The notes under the pieces: model-generated
Databases searched by the model: none
Told to the model about the DNA's origin: nothing
The model's input: only the letters and a program-made list of their open reading frames with translations
Shown here: positions 35,954-48,242 of the stretch, in pieces
Layout: every line of letters starts with the position of its first letter
Numbering within the stretch: position 1 is the stretch's first letter
Position numbers and translations under genes: made by a program
Assembly: GCA_014058105.1 (NCBI GenBank)
Contig: JACGCM010002300.1
Coordinates: forward strand, 124,001 to 188,000
Direction: 5' to 3'
Length of the DNA stretch: 64,000 nucleotides
Source: Kingdonia uniflora
Lineage: Eukaryota > Streptophyta > Magnoliopsida > Ranunculales > Circaeasteraceae

Positions 35954-37211
35954 CTAGGTTTGAAGATTTCCCTTCACGACCCACAAATGCTCGATTAGAT
36001 CATCCTTTAGATTAAAGTAGAGTTCTCGACTTCGAATACGGTTCATTTTCAATATAAAAGATTCTATTGTTCCGCGTTCGCGTACAATATTGAACCGTTC
36101 GCCTTCGATAGTTGAGGAATCGGTCGGATTGCAGTCTAAGTATGATGAAATGTACCTCATTCCTCTTCGACGATCATATTGCGCATTATCACGCACGCTT
36201 TCATGACATTATTCAAAACCTCAGGTTTTTACAATTTAACCAGATATTTTATAATATTGAACCGAGATTATAAAATCCCAAACGCCAGTTCTACGTCTTT
36301 TCGGCAATATTTTTGTTGTTGAGCAAAATAAAAAAATTCGCTGTAACCGGATTGTATATGGCTTGGACAAGTGTTCCCCATTTGGGGCATATGTCATCCG
36401 CTAGGTAATACCCCATATCATAAGCTTTTCCAGCAATTATATAATTGCAAGGCGGGGCGATACCATCGGCCAGGTCGGTAAAATATGTAATTATTACAGG
36501 ACATTGATATCATTGTTAGACCCTAGTAAACTAAAAAAAGCATGCCAAATCCAAAGGTCGTTTGAAGCTACCGCTTTAAGAATTATTGTCGTATTGGGGT
36601 AATGACCAGTAAATTGACTATGCCAAGCTATGAGATAATTTTTCCATATCCAATGCATGAAATCAAGGCTTCCTAACATGTCGAGAAATCCCTGTGACTC
36701 TCCGATCGCTTTTAACCTTTCGACGTCGGTCACGTTTGGTGCTCGAAGATATTCCTCACAAAAAATTTCTATAACCGCAACACAAAACTTTTTCATACAT
36801 AACAATGTTGTGTTTTCTCCTATTCGGATATACTCGTCAAAAAGATCTACCGCAACACCGTAGCTTAGAAAACGTAGTGCCGCGACTACATTTTGGTACG
36901 GTGATAACCCCATAGTACCAGGCGTTGTTAGGTTTTTGGACAAAGTAATGATCATGTACAACGACTGCATCGAATATACGCATAAACATGTCTCTGCTCA
37001 TACAAAAATGTCGCCAAAATTCCCATGGCTCATATGTGCACTCCGGCTTGAAGTAGTCCTGTATAATACTATAATGCCACAATCGGTGATTTTGCTTCTT
37101 TATTTTATCCTTACGGCCCATAACACCCCCGTCGCGACTCGAAGTTGCATCATATACTACTAGGTTTATTATATTTTGGTGCAGAACGCAAATTGGGTTG
37201 CACAATCAAAC
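35954..37211 (-). pseudogene. PIF/Harbinger transposase (ALP1-like DDE), copy 2
   Basis: Minus strand: an N-terminal VMGRKDKIKKQNHRLWHYSI basic region, then an IQDYFKPECTYEPWEFWRHF block, a helix-turn-helix-like ISRDMFMRIFDAV-type region, a conserved CMKKFCVAVIEIFCEEYLR, MLGSLDFMHWIWKN with the first catalytic Asp, ASNDLWIWHAFFSLLGSNNDINVL (about 36560-36494), YIIAGKAYDMGYYLADDICPKW with the second-Asp region in a later frame (about 36440-36370), and a C-terminal RRRGMRYISS to HLWVVKGNL block (about 36165-35960). Breaks occur at about 36900, 36490 and 36270. The family is clear; it is inactive as it stands. Confidence 0.82.
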
Positions 37212-37557
37212 ATAAGATTATCAGAGGAGGATGACGATACACGTGGAGGATCATCAATGGATGAATAGGATGATGAAAAAGATATTTGTGGTTGTGGAGT
37301 TGAGAAAAAGGTGTTGACGGTGAAGGGGAACAAGTTTCCAACAGAAAAGAGAAGTGTAAAAGGGGAAGAAGAAGAAGTGGGTGTTGGAAATCAAGTTAAT
37401 TGGCGATAAAAAGAACATCGGGCGGTGTTCTTTTCACCCCCAATTATAATGATTTCCAACAACGGCTACTTCCTCTGGTGGGTCCTTCATAACGGCTAAT
37501 TTTGGATCACAACGACTACTTTTTACTTTATATATATGTTGGCTGGATATGTTATAA

Positions 37558-38014
37558 CAACACTCCTCTACTTGAACTCAACAATGCCGAGTTTTTCTGC
37601 TCTAACACAGAATTCTTCGGTGGTATTTGGTTGGAATGAAGACTGCGCCTGGCCGCATCCTGACAGTATTTTGTTGATAATCCACATCTCCGACAACTCA
37701 ACTTCAATCAGTTATGAAATAGAGTTCATGTTCAATTCAGGGGGCACATAAAACTTTAATACCCTCCTGAAGATTTATACAACAGGTAGACTGTTATTAA
37801 GGCTAAATGTGATGAGTTTCATGAGATACGGATGAGTATTGATAGACGGGTCAGAGGTGCTCCACTATCCTATATTCTCGGCGAAGCCAAAGATGAATGG
37901 TATGAGAAATACAACCAGTTGTTCCCGTTCGAGACTCTATACGATATTTTTTACCAGAACTACGTCCCGCCTGATGAGTTTCCAGCAAATTACCAACTTT
38001 CCAACTATGGACGG
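37558..38014. repeat. Right-flank segment duplicated with PIF copy 2 (partner 18676-19134)
   Basis: See the partner entry. The unrecognised frame present in the first copy is broken here in its first part but readable at about 37830-38010 (SIDRRVRGAPLSYILGEAK...). Confidence 0.85.
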
Positions 38015-38339
38015 GATCCACTTCCCCTTACTGAATGGTCTTGGTTTAATCCCTACATCAGTCGTGAATGATGAATTAAGTGTAATTGTATCTGTTTTGA
38101 GTTTCATTTCGTGCGTAAAAACTATTTTAAGAATTGTAATTGCATTTCTATTTAAATTTAAGACTTAAAATAAATTGGTTAATATTGATTTATATAAAAA
38201 AATGTGACATTAGGTCGTGCAAGTACTTATATAGAGAAACAAACCCAAACTTCAATAAAAATTGTTCAACACTGATGTTTACAATAAAATATTACGTCTA
38301 CAAAAATATCAAAAACACCTATATCTACTGAGATGGGCC

Positions 38340-40310
38340 ACTACGGCTACTACCGGCTCCCCTTCCTCGTCCTCGCGCTACCTCCTGGTGGTAGCGGCAC
38401 CACCCATACGTCACGCCCCCTCCTCAGATTAAGGTCCTGAACAGGACAAATAAAATTTATAAATATTTTGACAAAATAAATATGACATTGTTTTAAAAAA
38501 TAAATAAATAAATACATACATACATAAATAAATTATTTATATGCGAATATAGCTGGTCATCTATATTGTCCAAGTGCCTCCTCAGAGTAGCATTTTCATC
38601 AGTCAACTCCTGGAGCCTCTGGGCGTCCCGCGCAGACTCTGCAAGGCAAAGTCGTCGCATACCATGAGTCAGGTGCCACAACTCCTTTACGCTGTAGAAG
38701 GCAAACATGGGTGGCAGGTCCCTCAAGCAATGAATGAGGAGCATATCACACCTCCCTGTCCACTCCATGTACAACCCCAGATCTGGCCCCTCGGGCTCGC
38801 CAGACAAACTGAAGTCCTGGGACAAGCTATGAACCGACGCTAACGTAACCACCACGGGTGTAATACCAGCCCTAAGTTCAAAGGGTCCGAACAAATCTAT
38901 ATTCCTCATCCTCTGGGAATCTATCAGTAGGTGGTCTACCTCCCCAATTTGGTCAGTCCAGTATGAGGCGTAAGTCTCTTGCTCCTCCCATATCACAAAC
39001 TGTTCACAGTCAATGAAGTTGGCCTGTCTCATTGCCTGTAAATCCGCTGGACTAAGATATTGCGACATACTAAATGGAGGATCCAAAAGAATACCCACAG
39101 TGCCAGTCAACTGCCTCCAACATCTATCCCCTGAGTAATACTCGCAGTTTCCATTTGGGACTTGAAGTGGCATCTTCTTACGAGACAGGAGCGACGTAGT
39201 CTGTACGTCATCTAACTCATACACCGCAGAATCCAACCAAGGTCGCCAGGTGATCGTCTCAATAGTCCGGTGGTCAATGTGGTATCTGTCTAGAATAAAT
39301 AAATTGGCTGCCTGATCATTTATTTTCTTCTTGTTCCCCCTTTCCCATGCTCTGGGGCGCGGATAGGCCGAGAACTTAACATCTTCATTGACTATAGGGT
39401 AACCAACCCTACAATACTTGTAGAACCAATACTGTATTTCGGAACAACATAAAAAATAATTATAAATTATATTTAAAATGTTTATTATAAAATATTAATT
39501 TGTAGCTTGTAAGGAAAAAATGTTAGTGTACCTGAAGAAGTTGGGAAAATCTAGTAATTGCACCCCCGGTTGTGACTACGGTATCCAAACCATGGTACAG
39601 GGAAGCAAGAATAGTAGAACACCAGCCATATTTGGCAGCCTCGTCCAAATCGGCCACGACCGCGAGATATTCAAGCGGGACGGTGTCGTTGGCCGTTTAG
39701 AACCACAAATGTCCCATTATGAAAATGATAAAAGCACAAGCAATGGTAATATCATTCTCCTGATCACCTGTGATGGTCAAGTACGTCCTTAAATGTGAAA
39801 TGCTAACGTTCCCACTCTTTATATTGTTGAATTCAATGTTGGGGAGCAATTGCCTCGCATTAGATAAAATACTCCATGCGTCGTCATACGGCACCTGTGT
39901 CAGATATCGGCCGATTGACAATGATGTCAGCATCTGGAAATCCAATGGAGTGACCCCTATCTCCGCACATGGGAACAAAAAAGTGTGCGTTGTTGGCTAC
40001 CAACATTCTGTAAGCTCTTGAATTAGCCGATTATCGGAATTACCCAAACGTATATCTATAAAGCTACCACATATCTTGACCACGACATCCCTAATTGTAG
40101 GAATTGTGGAAATCTCCTTCTACACTTTGATCACCGTAGTGAATGTGTCGTGCGGATGCATCGAATCTCGATTCTGTTCATTGGAGTATTTTGTCAAACA
40201 CTTAATTTATGGAAATAACAAATTCACAATTAAACAAAAACTTATCATGAGTTTCTTGTCAGTGTAATAAATATGATTGACGCCGTCTGGAGTTGGGTAA
40301 TTAACCTCTG
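38340..40310 (-). pseudogene. Plant mobile domain (PMD) gene, long type, three or more stops
   Basis: Minus strand. Exon A (about 40160-39537): IQELTECW, PTTHTFLFPCAEIGVTPLDFQMLTSLS (about 40000-39925), SILSNARQLLP, AFIIFIMGHLWF, TANDTVPLEYLAVV, CSTILASLYHGLDTVV. Exon B (about 39440-38530): YWFYKYCRVGYPIVNEDVKF, RPRAWERGNKKKINDQA, YHIDHRTIETITWRPWLDSA, VPLQVPNGNCEYY-type block, CWRQLTGTVGILLDPP, DCEQFVIWEEQE, ending in a short coiled coil (LQELTDENATLRRHLDNIDD). An Arg/Gly-rich tail may lie at about 38440-38335. In-frame stops sit at about 40120, 40050-40045 and 39697. PMD genes of this length are widespread in eudicots, often transposon-linked. It differs in sequence from the PMD pseudogene at 7.5-11 kb. 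Confidence 0.78.
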
Positions 40311-42573
40311 CGGGTAGTTTTATTGGAGTGGGTTTGGTATAGATTGGGTTTGTTGGATATCTTCAAATTCTACTCGTTTTTTTTTTCATTCCGGACCTCG
40401 ACCGAGTTACGGCTCGTTTTGGATCTCTTGTCACTCTAAACCCAAGTAATGTAATGGTGTGCGGGTATTCCTGTGGCATCTCCATTTTAAATTTGTTGGG
40501 GGAATAATTTTTTTTAGCTTCGAATTGAGAAAGAGAAAGAAGTAAAATGTGAAAAATGAGTGAGTTGGGAAACAAAAATGATAAGAGTGGAAGGGGCGGT
40601 AAAAGGATTACCAAAGTTTATTTGTTTGGTACCCACAGCCCGTGAGTACTAGTCCCAATTCCCAAATTACCCCACCATTTGTCAACACTGATAAAAACAA
40701 CGACCATCTTGCTCTAGTGTTCATATACAAAACAACAGCTTATTACTCAAATCTGTTCCCCTCCTCTCAATGATCGAAACTTGAATCCCTTAGACGCATT
40801 CTGACACATAAGGTAAATTGGTTTTAATTTTGATATATTGCTCCAATCATCAAAATTTATTTGATTGAGATGAATTTAGATTATATTTAACTAAATCTAT
40901 AGATGGGGGGTGGGGGGAATTGAAGTTTTCAGGTCAAACTTCCAATCAGTACACAGTGTAGTTATAGAAAAGGGGATCATGGAGGTTCAACAATGTAGCC
41001 CTAGGATTTATTTTTTTGGAAAATGATTCTCTGAACTAAATGACCGAGAGCTAAGGGAGAAGACCCAAGATTGGAACAAAATGAAAAGATTGCAGATGGA
41101 GGAATAGGGAGAAGAAAGAGTATGACATCTTTAGCTTTCACTATGCCTATGGTTAGATACTCCCCTACGGTTGTTTTATAATTATAATTGTCTTTAGCCC
41201 GTATTCTTTCGAAGAGTAAAAATAAGATAATGCGATTCATAAATCACAATCACATGTGAATGAAATTTCCCACAAAATGCTAAAAGACGCCAGATTCTTT
41301 GACGACCGCAATTCGTAAACAACTTTTCTACCCTATTACAAGGGTTAAACCCATGTCAGTTTAGCCCTACCAGAAGATGGAAAAAAGAGTTAGTAACATT
41401 TGTATGTTTCTGACTTGAGTTGGGTTACATATTCTCTTTTGTTTCAAATATTTTTAAACAAGTTCCCAGAGCTTCAACGGTGTCAACTAAATCAAGGAGA
41501 TGATCGTGTTTACTACTATTTGCGCTTTAATTTCCAACATTTTAAGTTCATAGTTGTATACTATGACGTGAACCCGAATATTTGTCATATTATGAAATTG
41601 AAACCAAATTACATTTTGTAATTATCCGATTTGATTGTTGGAAAGGTTTCATTCTAAGATTTTGTAATAATGTCTCTTACTGCTTATAATTTCAGGTCCT
41701 TTACTAGCACACATCGAATCTTTGTGGTGAGAGTAGCTTGGTTCATCCTGATCCTGTATTTACACTTTGAATTGGTGGGAAGCATAGTGGGCATGATTTC
41801 TCCGTCCAAGTATGCTCTATACAAATTCAAGTTACAAATATGAATTGTTGGTTGATATTACAGTTAAAGTTATTTTGTTCCGTATTTATGGTTGACAAGT
41901 CACATCTAATTTAAACACATATGTTTGGCGTATGTTACCGTCTTCAAATGCTAATGACTAGACTGCAGCTTAGAATGTAGTTTACATTTCTCATAATAGT
42001 AATCATAGCGCAAGGAATGGAGTTTTATTTTGATTTGAGCTTATATTACAGTTGGGATCACATTCCCACAATTTTCTCTCTATTTTGAAGAAAATGAGTG
42101 GAGATAGATACTTACATCCTAAAATTTGTTCTTTCACTTTTTTCTTTCCAACTCCAAAGTAATTAAGCCTGTGTGATGTGGGCATGTTATTCCGTTCTAT
42201 TTATATGTAATTAACAGCATGGAGAGGGGATAAGGTCTTATTACTAGTTGATAATTTGGGCATTAGGAGAAAATTGATAAGTATGATAGTCTACTTTATG
42301 CCCTTATTCCAATACAAGCAGATGTGAGGAAGACTGTTTTGATAATTATGCTGAATATCAATGGCACAATGAGGATCTGTAAGTAAAACCTTGTGATATG
42401 TGCTAGGCTTGCAGGCCTAGAAGGGAAATGTTATTGAATTTGCGGACTTTAAATAAGATGAGTAAGGCCTTATCTTGGGATTGAGTGAGGATGCATATAA
42501 GATGTGGCGCAACATCATCATCGAGAGGTACAGGGAGCAAAGTGGCTTTTAGGAGCGAGCGAGGAATTCAATG
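40311..42573. other. No recognisable gene
   Basis: AT-rich sequence with scattered short frames that match no family I recognise. There is a G-run at 40909-40918. No element borders were resolved. Confidence 0.5.
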
Positions 42574-43260
42574 TGCTGAGCAGGCTAGTCTAGTTTTAGG
42601 GAGGAGAGATAACATTAGACTATTAAAAGATACTCGGTCTGGTGGCACCTCCCTGATAGAGGTTTTTTCTGCCATTTACAAGTAAATATCAACTTGCTGC
42701 ATCATTCTCTCTCTCTCTCTATATATATCCATAACAACTTTAGCCTTGGCCTCTCGCATTTGGAGGTCCATAGTCTCTTCAAGCGTCACTTTCTTCACTT
42801 GCTGAGCAGGCTAGTCTAGTTATAGGGCGGCGGGACAGCATTAGATTATTAAAAGATACTCGGCCTGGTGGCGCCTCCCTGATTGAGGTTTTTTCTGCCA
42901 TTTACTAGGAAATATCAAGTTGCTACATCATTTTCTCTCTCTCTCTCTCTATGTCCCTAGCAACTGTAGCCTTGGCCTCTCGCATTCGGTGGTCCATGGT
43001 CTCTTCAAGCGTCACTTTCTTCGCTTTGACAGCTTTACTGGGAAAAAATTCTTACAGCTGGTAAACTCATTACAAGGAAATGAAAAGTAACTTTCTGTTA
43101 TTAAGGCTAGCCGTGAATACATGGACCACCTTCGTCTGCATTGTAGGGACATCACAATGTTTTGGGGTATTTTTGAGGCCCTACTGGGTTGTTGTATTGA
43201 GGAATGCCTAGGTGTTGTCAGGTTTGTTTTGCTTACCAAATAGTAGATTATTCCCAAAAC
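42485..43260 (+). pseudogene. Degenerate unrecognised coding sequence with tandem duplication
   Basis: Frame 42485-42685 begins MRMHIRCGATSSSRGTG and ends ...SGGTSLIEVFSAIYK. Its C-terminal text recurs, frameshifted, in the second tandem copy. After the duplication, plus-strand text such as DSFTGKKFLQLVNSLQGNEK, stop, then ASREYMDHLRLHCRDITMFWGIFEALLG (about 43028-43190) looks coding-derived. I cannot assign a family. A gene relic is likelier than chance because codon-like text persists over about 700 bp. Confidence 0.25.
42574..43025. repeat. 226-bp tandem duplication, two copies
   Basis: Copies start at 42574 and 42800 (TGCTGAGCAGGCTAGTCTAG). Each contains a CT microsatellite and ends in CTTCAAGCGTCACTTTCTTC. 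They differ at roughly 20 positions plus small indels, so the duplication is not recent. Confidence 0.85.
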
Positions 43261-45015
43261 AGTGTATCTTGTGGATGTTCATCCTTTGGCAATGAGATGG
43301 CAACATTTGGTTATAGAGAAATTGTTGGCTATGCATTAGTTGGATTGGGAACCTGCATCACAAGATGTTTGACATGACAGATATTTTAGTCTCTTGGTGA
43401 AAGATTTATGGAGCATTTTGTGGTACTTTCTTTGAGGATTTCATGGCGACATGGGAGGTGATAATTTGCGAAATATAAGGTTTTGGAGGTCTGAAGATGA
43501 GGATCGGCTTGAAGATTCTCCTGTTTTCGACTTTCCGTTTTGTACTTTGTTTTTCATCGTTTTCCTCGGCTTTCCGGTCTCTGCTGGCAGTCTTCAATTA
43601 ATGAAAAATGATGGAATCCGTTGACCATCTTTTCCTTCTTTGTCCATTTCCCCGGGGTGCTTCGATTGACTCTTTCCATATTTAAATCCGTATGTTTGGT
43701 GACTTTGGTCAAACACCATCAGGTTGAGGAGCTATTGTCGAATTTGAACTTAACTTTATCTTTTCAAGTTGAGTAAGTTTATCGAGATATAACTTGTTTC
43801 TCTTCATTTGCTGTATAAAATGAAAAGGTTGATTAGCAGCTTGGTAAGAAACTGTCAATTTAAGTTGCCAAGGGTTGAGAATAAGGTTCCGGAAGAGAGG
43901 AATTGGCAAAAAAAAGGCAAAAGAAATCATACAGTAAAACCCCTCTAGTAAATTAGTAAATACTGATGGGACTACCCCCAGAGCATTACAGAAGGCTTAT
44001 GTCTAGAAAACATTGGCCCATCATACCGTAATTAGTTATGAGAGAGAATTTTGGAGAATATAATATCTCTTTAATACGGACGGTAGGGGTTTCTCTAATG
44101 AAGAAAGAGATTTTTTTTACCAGAAATACACCTCGAAAAAGGATTTTTTGGGGAAGATAAGCAAGATAAACTACTCATAGATTATGGAAATCTTTACTTC
44201 AGCAATTAGGTGAGCAAAGAAAAAACTTTTGCATGGTTAAGGAGTTAAATGAAGTTCTTTTGAAACATGATTACTATAGATAAATAATTTTTTGGATGTC
44301 TATAGATAAACACTTTAAGGTGTAGTCAATGTTTAAAATGGCGGTGGCTGAGGCGAAGGCGAAAGGCAGAGTGAGGCGCCTCAATAAATGCGATGCGTAA
44401 GGCTCATTCTAAAACTATTTTTTTCTTGTAGAGATTTGTAAGAAATGGCAACTGTATTTCGTAGAGATAAGTTAAAGGGTTTATATATTTTTTTGTTTGG
44501 AAAATATAAGAATTAAAGGATTAAAAAAAATTTGATTTTGAGATATAAGCCTCAGCGTGAAATCTGCATTAGGCGGTGAGGTGGTTCGGAGGCGTAATCC
44601 TCTATGCATTTTTCAAAACCATGGATGTAGCTTTTTGTTATATGGTCTTTGTGCTATATTACCATATAAACCCGACGGAAAAAAAATTTGTATATGGATA
44701 TCAAAAAAGTTTATTTAATAAGAAATTGAGGGGTTATTAGTATATTCTTTGGTACAAAGTTTGAACCAGAGTTTTTTTTTATAACTATAGAGAGGGTGTT
44801 ACTATATAGGGATTATCGAGAGAGGTTTTACTGTAATTTGGAGGATAAAAGTACATAAAGATGAACAGGAAATGAAGGAATGAAAACATATGTAGCTCAA
44901 TTGCACAATATCTAGGGATTTATTTGGAAAGAATGGAGAATGAGCCTCTTGAAACTCTGATGAGAACTTTAATCCCAAATGGTGGTTTATTGGTAAGAAG
45001 AAGGTACCTTATAAT
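43261..45015. other. No recognisable gene; one GAGGCG-rich patch
   Basis: 44330-44625 has the AAAATGGCGGTGGCTGAGGC-type GC-rich ends seen in some plant MITEs, but inverted ends were not confirmed. The rest is AT-rich with no recognised content. Confidence 0.4.
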
Positions 45016-45025
45016 GCTGAAATGC

Positions 45026-47077
45026 ATTTTTTTTTTCTTTTTCTTTTTTGAAAATTGAGCTGGGGTTGGTTTGCAGTCCCCCCTGCTTAGTAAATAAAAG
45101 AAATCATTACACCTAAAACCTCGTTCACTAGGAAGCAAGGCAGCAAAGCTAAGGTACATTTACTAAGGTACAGAGAAAGGGGTAAAATTATAAACAAGAA
45201 CTACACACAGCTCTCCCACAACATAGCACTAACCCGGAGAATAACAACTGCACGACCAGATTCACACTCTGTCATAAAGCTTCCCCATAACATCCTCATC
45301 AATGATCTTATTCAAGTCTTCGGAAAAAGAGCTAGACAAGATCTCTAATACTCCACATCAGGGTGAAGGTCAGCAATAGCATCTGCAGCTCTGTTGGTTT
45401 CACGAAATATATGCTTAATATCAAAGTACTCAAACTGCTGGATCAATCTTCTAATTCTGATCGTAATATGTCAAATGCTCCATGGAGCTTTAGCCATATT
45501 CTTTCTGTATCCCCCAACAGTCTTGGAGTCCGAGGCAACACAAAATTTCTTAACACCTTTATCAACAGACATCCTTAGCCCCACTTCCACTCCTTTGAGC
45601 TCAAGGAGAGGAACAGACTTTGTATTCATAGTACCTGCAACAGCAGCAAACTCAGTTCCTATGCCATTCCTAGCAATAACTCCAAAACCACCAATAAAAT
45701 CATTAAAAGAACCATCAGTATTAAGAGTGATAATGTTGCCTTCTTCAGGATCCCATTTAACTTTTAGAGGTTCTTTAATAATGAAAGTAGCATCCAAATT
45801 CCAATTGGCCATAAACTTCAAGTGTTGGGATTCTCACACAACTCAATATTCTTATAAGTTTTATCCTAATCTCATTAACCATATTGAAGAACACAGAATT
45901 TGCGGGGCAGTACTAATATTCTAGAGTTCCTTGCCGTCCAAATATTATAGAAATAAGAGTTCGGATACAATATTTTTATACCTGCAAATTTTTCCTTGGA
46001 AATGTTGGGTGATCCATAACAACTCAATATCCCAGATCCCTATATTCTTGTTATAGCCTAGCAGTTGAAGCTCAAAACTCCAAATATGCAGAGAATGAGG
46101 ACATTCAAAAAATAAGTGCTCTTCACTCTCACTAGCTCCTCCACAAAGAACACAATTATAGACTTGGAATGTGCCCCATTGAGGAGCTTGTCCTTAGATC
46201 CTAGCATTTTTTGTATAGCCATCCAGGTAATATAACAGTTTTTAGAAATAAAATCTTTAAACTAGATGAGATTAACCCAGTCAACTGGAATATTTTTGTG
46301 TCTTAACTTCTCATAGGTGCTATTAAGAGAGTATCCCTATCTACAGAAACAGACCAACCGACCTTGTCACAGCTCCTCTGGTGGATGTAAACACTCTCAG
46401 TAAGAGTAGCTATGTCTCTCATGGTTCTGTGGGCCTGGCCAGATGTTCCACTGCCCATCTTGTATAGGGTTAAAAAAAAACCTTCACTTTCAAGTTAAGC
46501 TTAGAATTGCAATGCAATTGATGGGGGAATCTAGGCAATAGTATTTCCATGGGGTGCCAATGGTCACCCCACTGGTTAGTCTAAGCTCCATCTCCAATGG
46601 GATGAAGAGAAATCTCACTAGCTTTAGGCCTCTAGACCCAAGAGGCTTCTCTAGGGAAATTAAAGCCCAAATATGTCACATGATGAAGTATTAGACACTC
46701 TCAGGTCTCTCACATCTGGTCTCCCTTCACCAAAGGGGTGGCATATGTTAGTCCAATTTAAAGCAGGGATAGAAGCCACAAGATCCGTCCTGACCATAAA
46801 AATCTTCTGCAAATACTCTCAAATCTCAGTAATAACTCTCCGTGGGAGGTAGAAACTGGCAGTTTAATAGGTGTGCATTCCTTCAAGAACAACCTTAAGC
46901 AGTTGTAATCTTCCTGCATAGCTAAAAAATCTATTTTTCCAACATAAGGCTATCCACAAGGGGCAGGCAATCAACATAGGTCAGTCTAGTGAAGATAAGG
47001 GAGAGACCCAAATATTTAACAGGCAATATGCCAAGATTAAAATTAAGAGTAGACTGAAAGTTAGAGACAGATAAGGG
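45026..47077 (-). mobile_element. L1-type LINE, 5'-truncated, with 10-bp target duplication
   Basis: Flanked by GCTGAAATGC at 45016-45025 and 47078-47087. Read on the minus strand it starts inside the reverse transcriptase (LGILPVKYLGLSLIFTRLTY at about 47020-46965), continues through a zf-RVT Cys motif (CVLCGGASESEEHLFFECPH, about 46155-46095) and an RNase H domain (ITLNTDGSFNDFIGGFGVIARN at about 45735-45670; SVPLLELKGVEVGLRM), and ends in an A-rich tail (T-run on plus, 45027-45052). The target duplication, tail and 5' truncation together are diagnostic of target-primed reverse transcription. Stops and shifts make it dead. Confidence 0.9.
45471..45821 (-). pseudogene. RNase H domain of the L1 remnant
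   Basis: A continuous frame of 116 codons, the best preserved part of the LINE at 45026-47077. The catalytic-type NTDGSF (first Asp), the LLELKGVEVGL helix with its Glu, and ASDSKTV (third acidic position) are visible, the plant RVT_3/RNase H pattern. The domain is incomplete at its C-terminus (the frame shifts after GGYRKNMAKAPW). Confidence 0.8.
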
Positions 47078-47087
47078 GCTGAAATGC

Positions 47088-47503
47088 CCTTTCTCTTCTC
47101 TTATTAGGCAAAAAAAATCCCTTCTTTGCTGCTGAAGAGTTATATTAGTAGGCTTTTAAAGAGTTACAAGATATCTGTGAGACAATGACTATATTTGACT
47201 TAGAAATGTGGTTTACAAAATTTTAAAAAAGAAGGAATGCTTCTATTAAATCCCCACAGAAAAGCCATTTCTTCTATCCAAGAGGTGTTTTTGGTTAGCT
47301 TAAAATATTAGTAAGGAGTTATTTTAGTGAGGGTAATACAACATTAATTAGGTAATTTCCTGTACTAAGTACAAGGACAGACACTAAGACATGAAGTGAT
47401 AAAGTGTGCCACCTTGCTCTGAGGATTTAGTGGGTGATATGGCATTTGAATTTTCATTTCTTCCTTTCTTGCACTGCTTCCATGAGTGATGATGAGCTAT
47501 TTG
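47088..47503. other. No recognisable gene
   Basis: A short spacer between the L1 and the gypsy element. It contains one gypsy target-duplication copy at its end (ATTTG, 47499-47503). Confidence 0.6.
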
Positions 47504-47906
47504 TGTTACAAATCACGCTTGCGGAAGCATCAAATCTCAATAAAATTGGAAAATTAGGGTTTCTAGAGTTCACCCAAAAACTCTCACAAAAACAATTTCC
47601 CTCTCTACTAGACAAGCTCCTAACGTATATAGCTAAAAGAGGATTGTGCACTCGTGCGTAAATGACGCACGAGAGACAATCTATCAACTCTCCCCTCCTA
47701 AGAAGAATTCGACCACGAATTCTGCAGCCTAATATAGTCTTTATAAAAAGCTGGATCTATCCGCACGAATGACTCCCTTGAAATCCACGAATCCTTCTCC
47801 TCTGAACGATCGACCCATCGTATCAAGAACTCAACATTTCCTACAGTATCTAATCGCCTTTCTAGTATTTCATCGATCTCGTCACTCAGCTATACTCCAG
47901 GTGTCA

Positions 47907-48234
47907 CTAGATGTAGGTGTTACTAGATGTAGGTGTTACTGGATGTGGTGGAATGTCGCCATAAAACTGTGTTAGAAGTTTGACATTCACCACCTTCGAA
48001 CGAACTCCTAGAATATCCAGCTCATAAGCATTCTCTCCAATATGCTGAATGATATGAAAATGCCCTGATTTCCGCAATAGGAGTTTGGAAGCCACGCCCG
48101 TGCGCCTCCCCTTCTCAATGAATAACACAACCAAGTCCTCAGGTGAGAAAATAGCCTCCCGTCTATGCTGATCAACCCTCTTTTTGACTCCTACATACAC
48201 CTCTTTTAAATGTTGTCGAACCTCCTCATGTATA
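47907..48234 (-). pseudogene. Gypsy integrase C-terminal region
   Basis: The minus-strand text IHEEVRQHLKE, VGVKKRVDQHRRE, FSPEDLVVLFIEKGRR, KLLLRKSGHFHII, GENAYELDIL and LLTQFYGD is the typical tail of gypsy integrase after the catalytic core. Its upstream part resumes at 52216 beyond the inserted hAT element. The DDE core itself is missing. Confidence 0.85.
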
Positions 48235-48242
48235 GCTCTAAT

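Larger units (their letters stand above)
33848..37554. mobile_element. PIF/Harbinger transposon, copy 2
   Basis: Left end GAGCATTTCCAGCAGGG, right end inverted TAACATATCCAGCCAACA. Matching TAA lies on both sides (33845-33847 and 37555-37557), the expected 3-bp PIF target duplication. It is collinear with copy 1 and better preserved: ORF1 on plus, transposase on minus, converging. An internal duplication of the block near 33905-33985 recurs at 34026-34100 (CTCAAACTC and GTTTGAG units around CTGTCAGAACCCAACCGAG). Confidence 0.88.

Noticed and set aside
44330..44625. Possible MITE with GAGGCG-rich ends
   Set aside because: The two GC-rich ends do not form a convincing inverted repeat and no target duplication was found.
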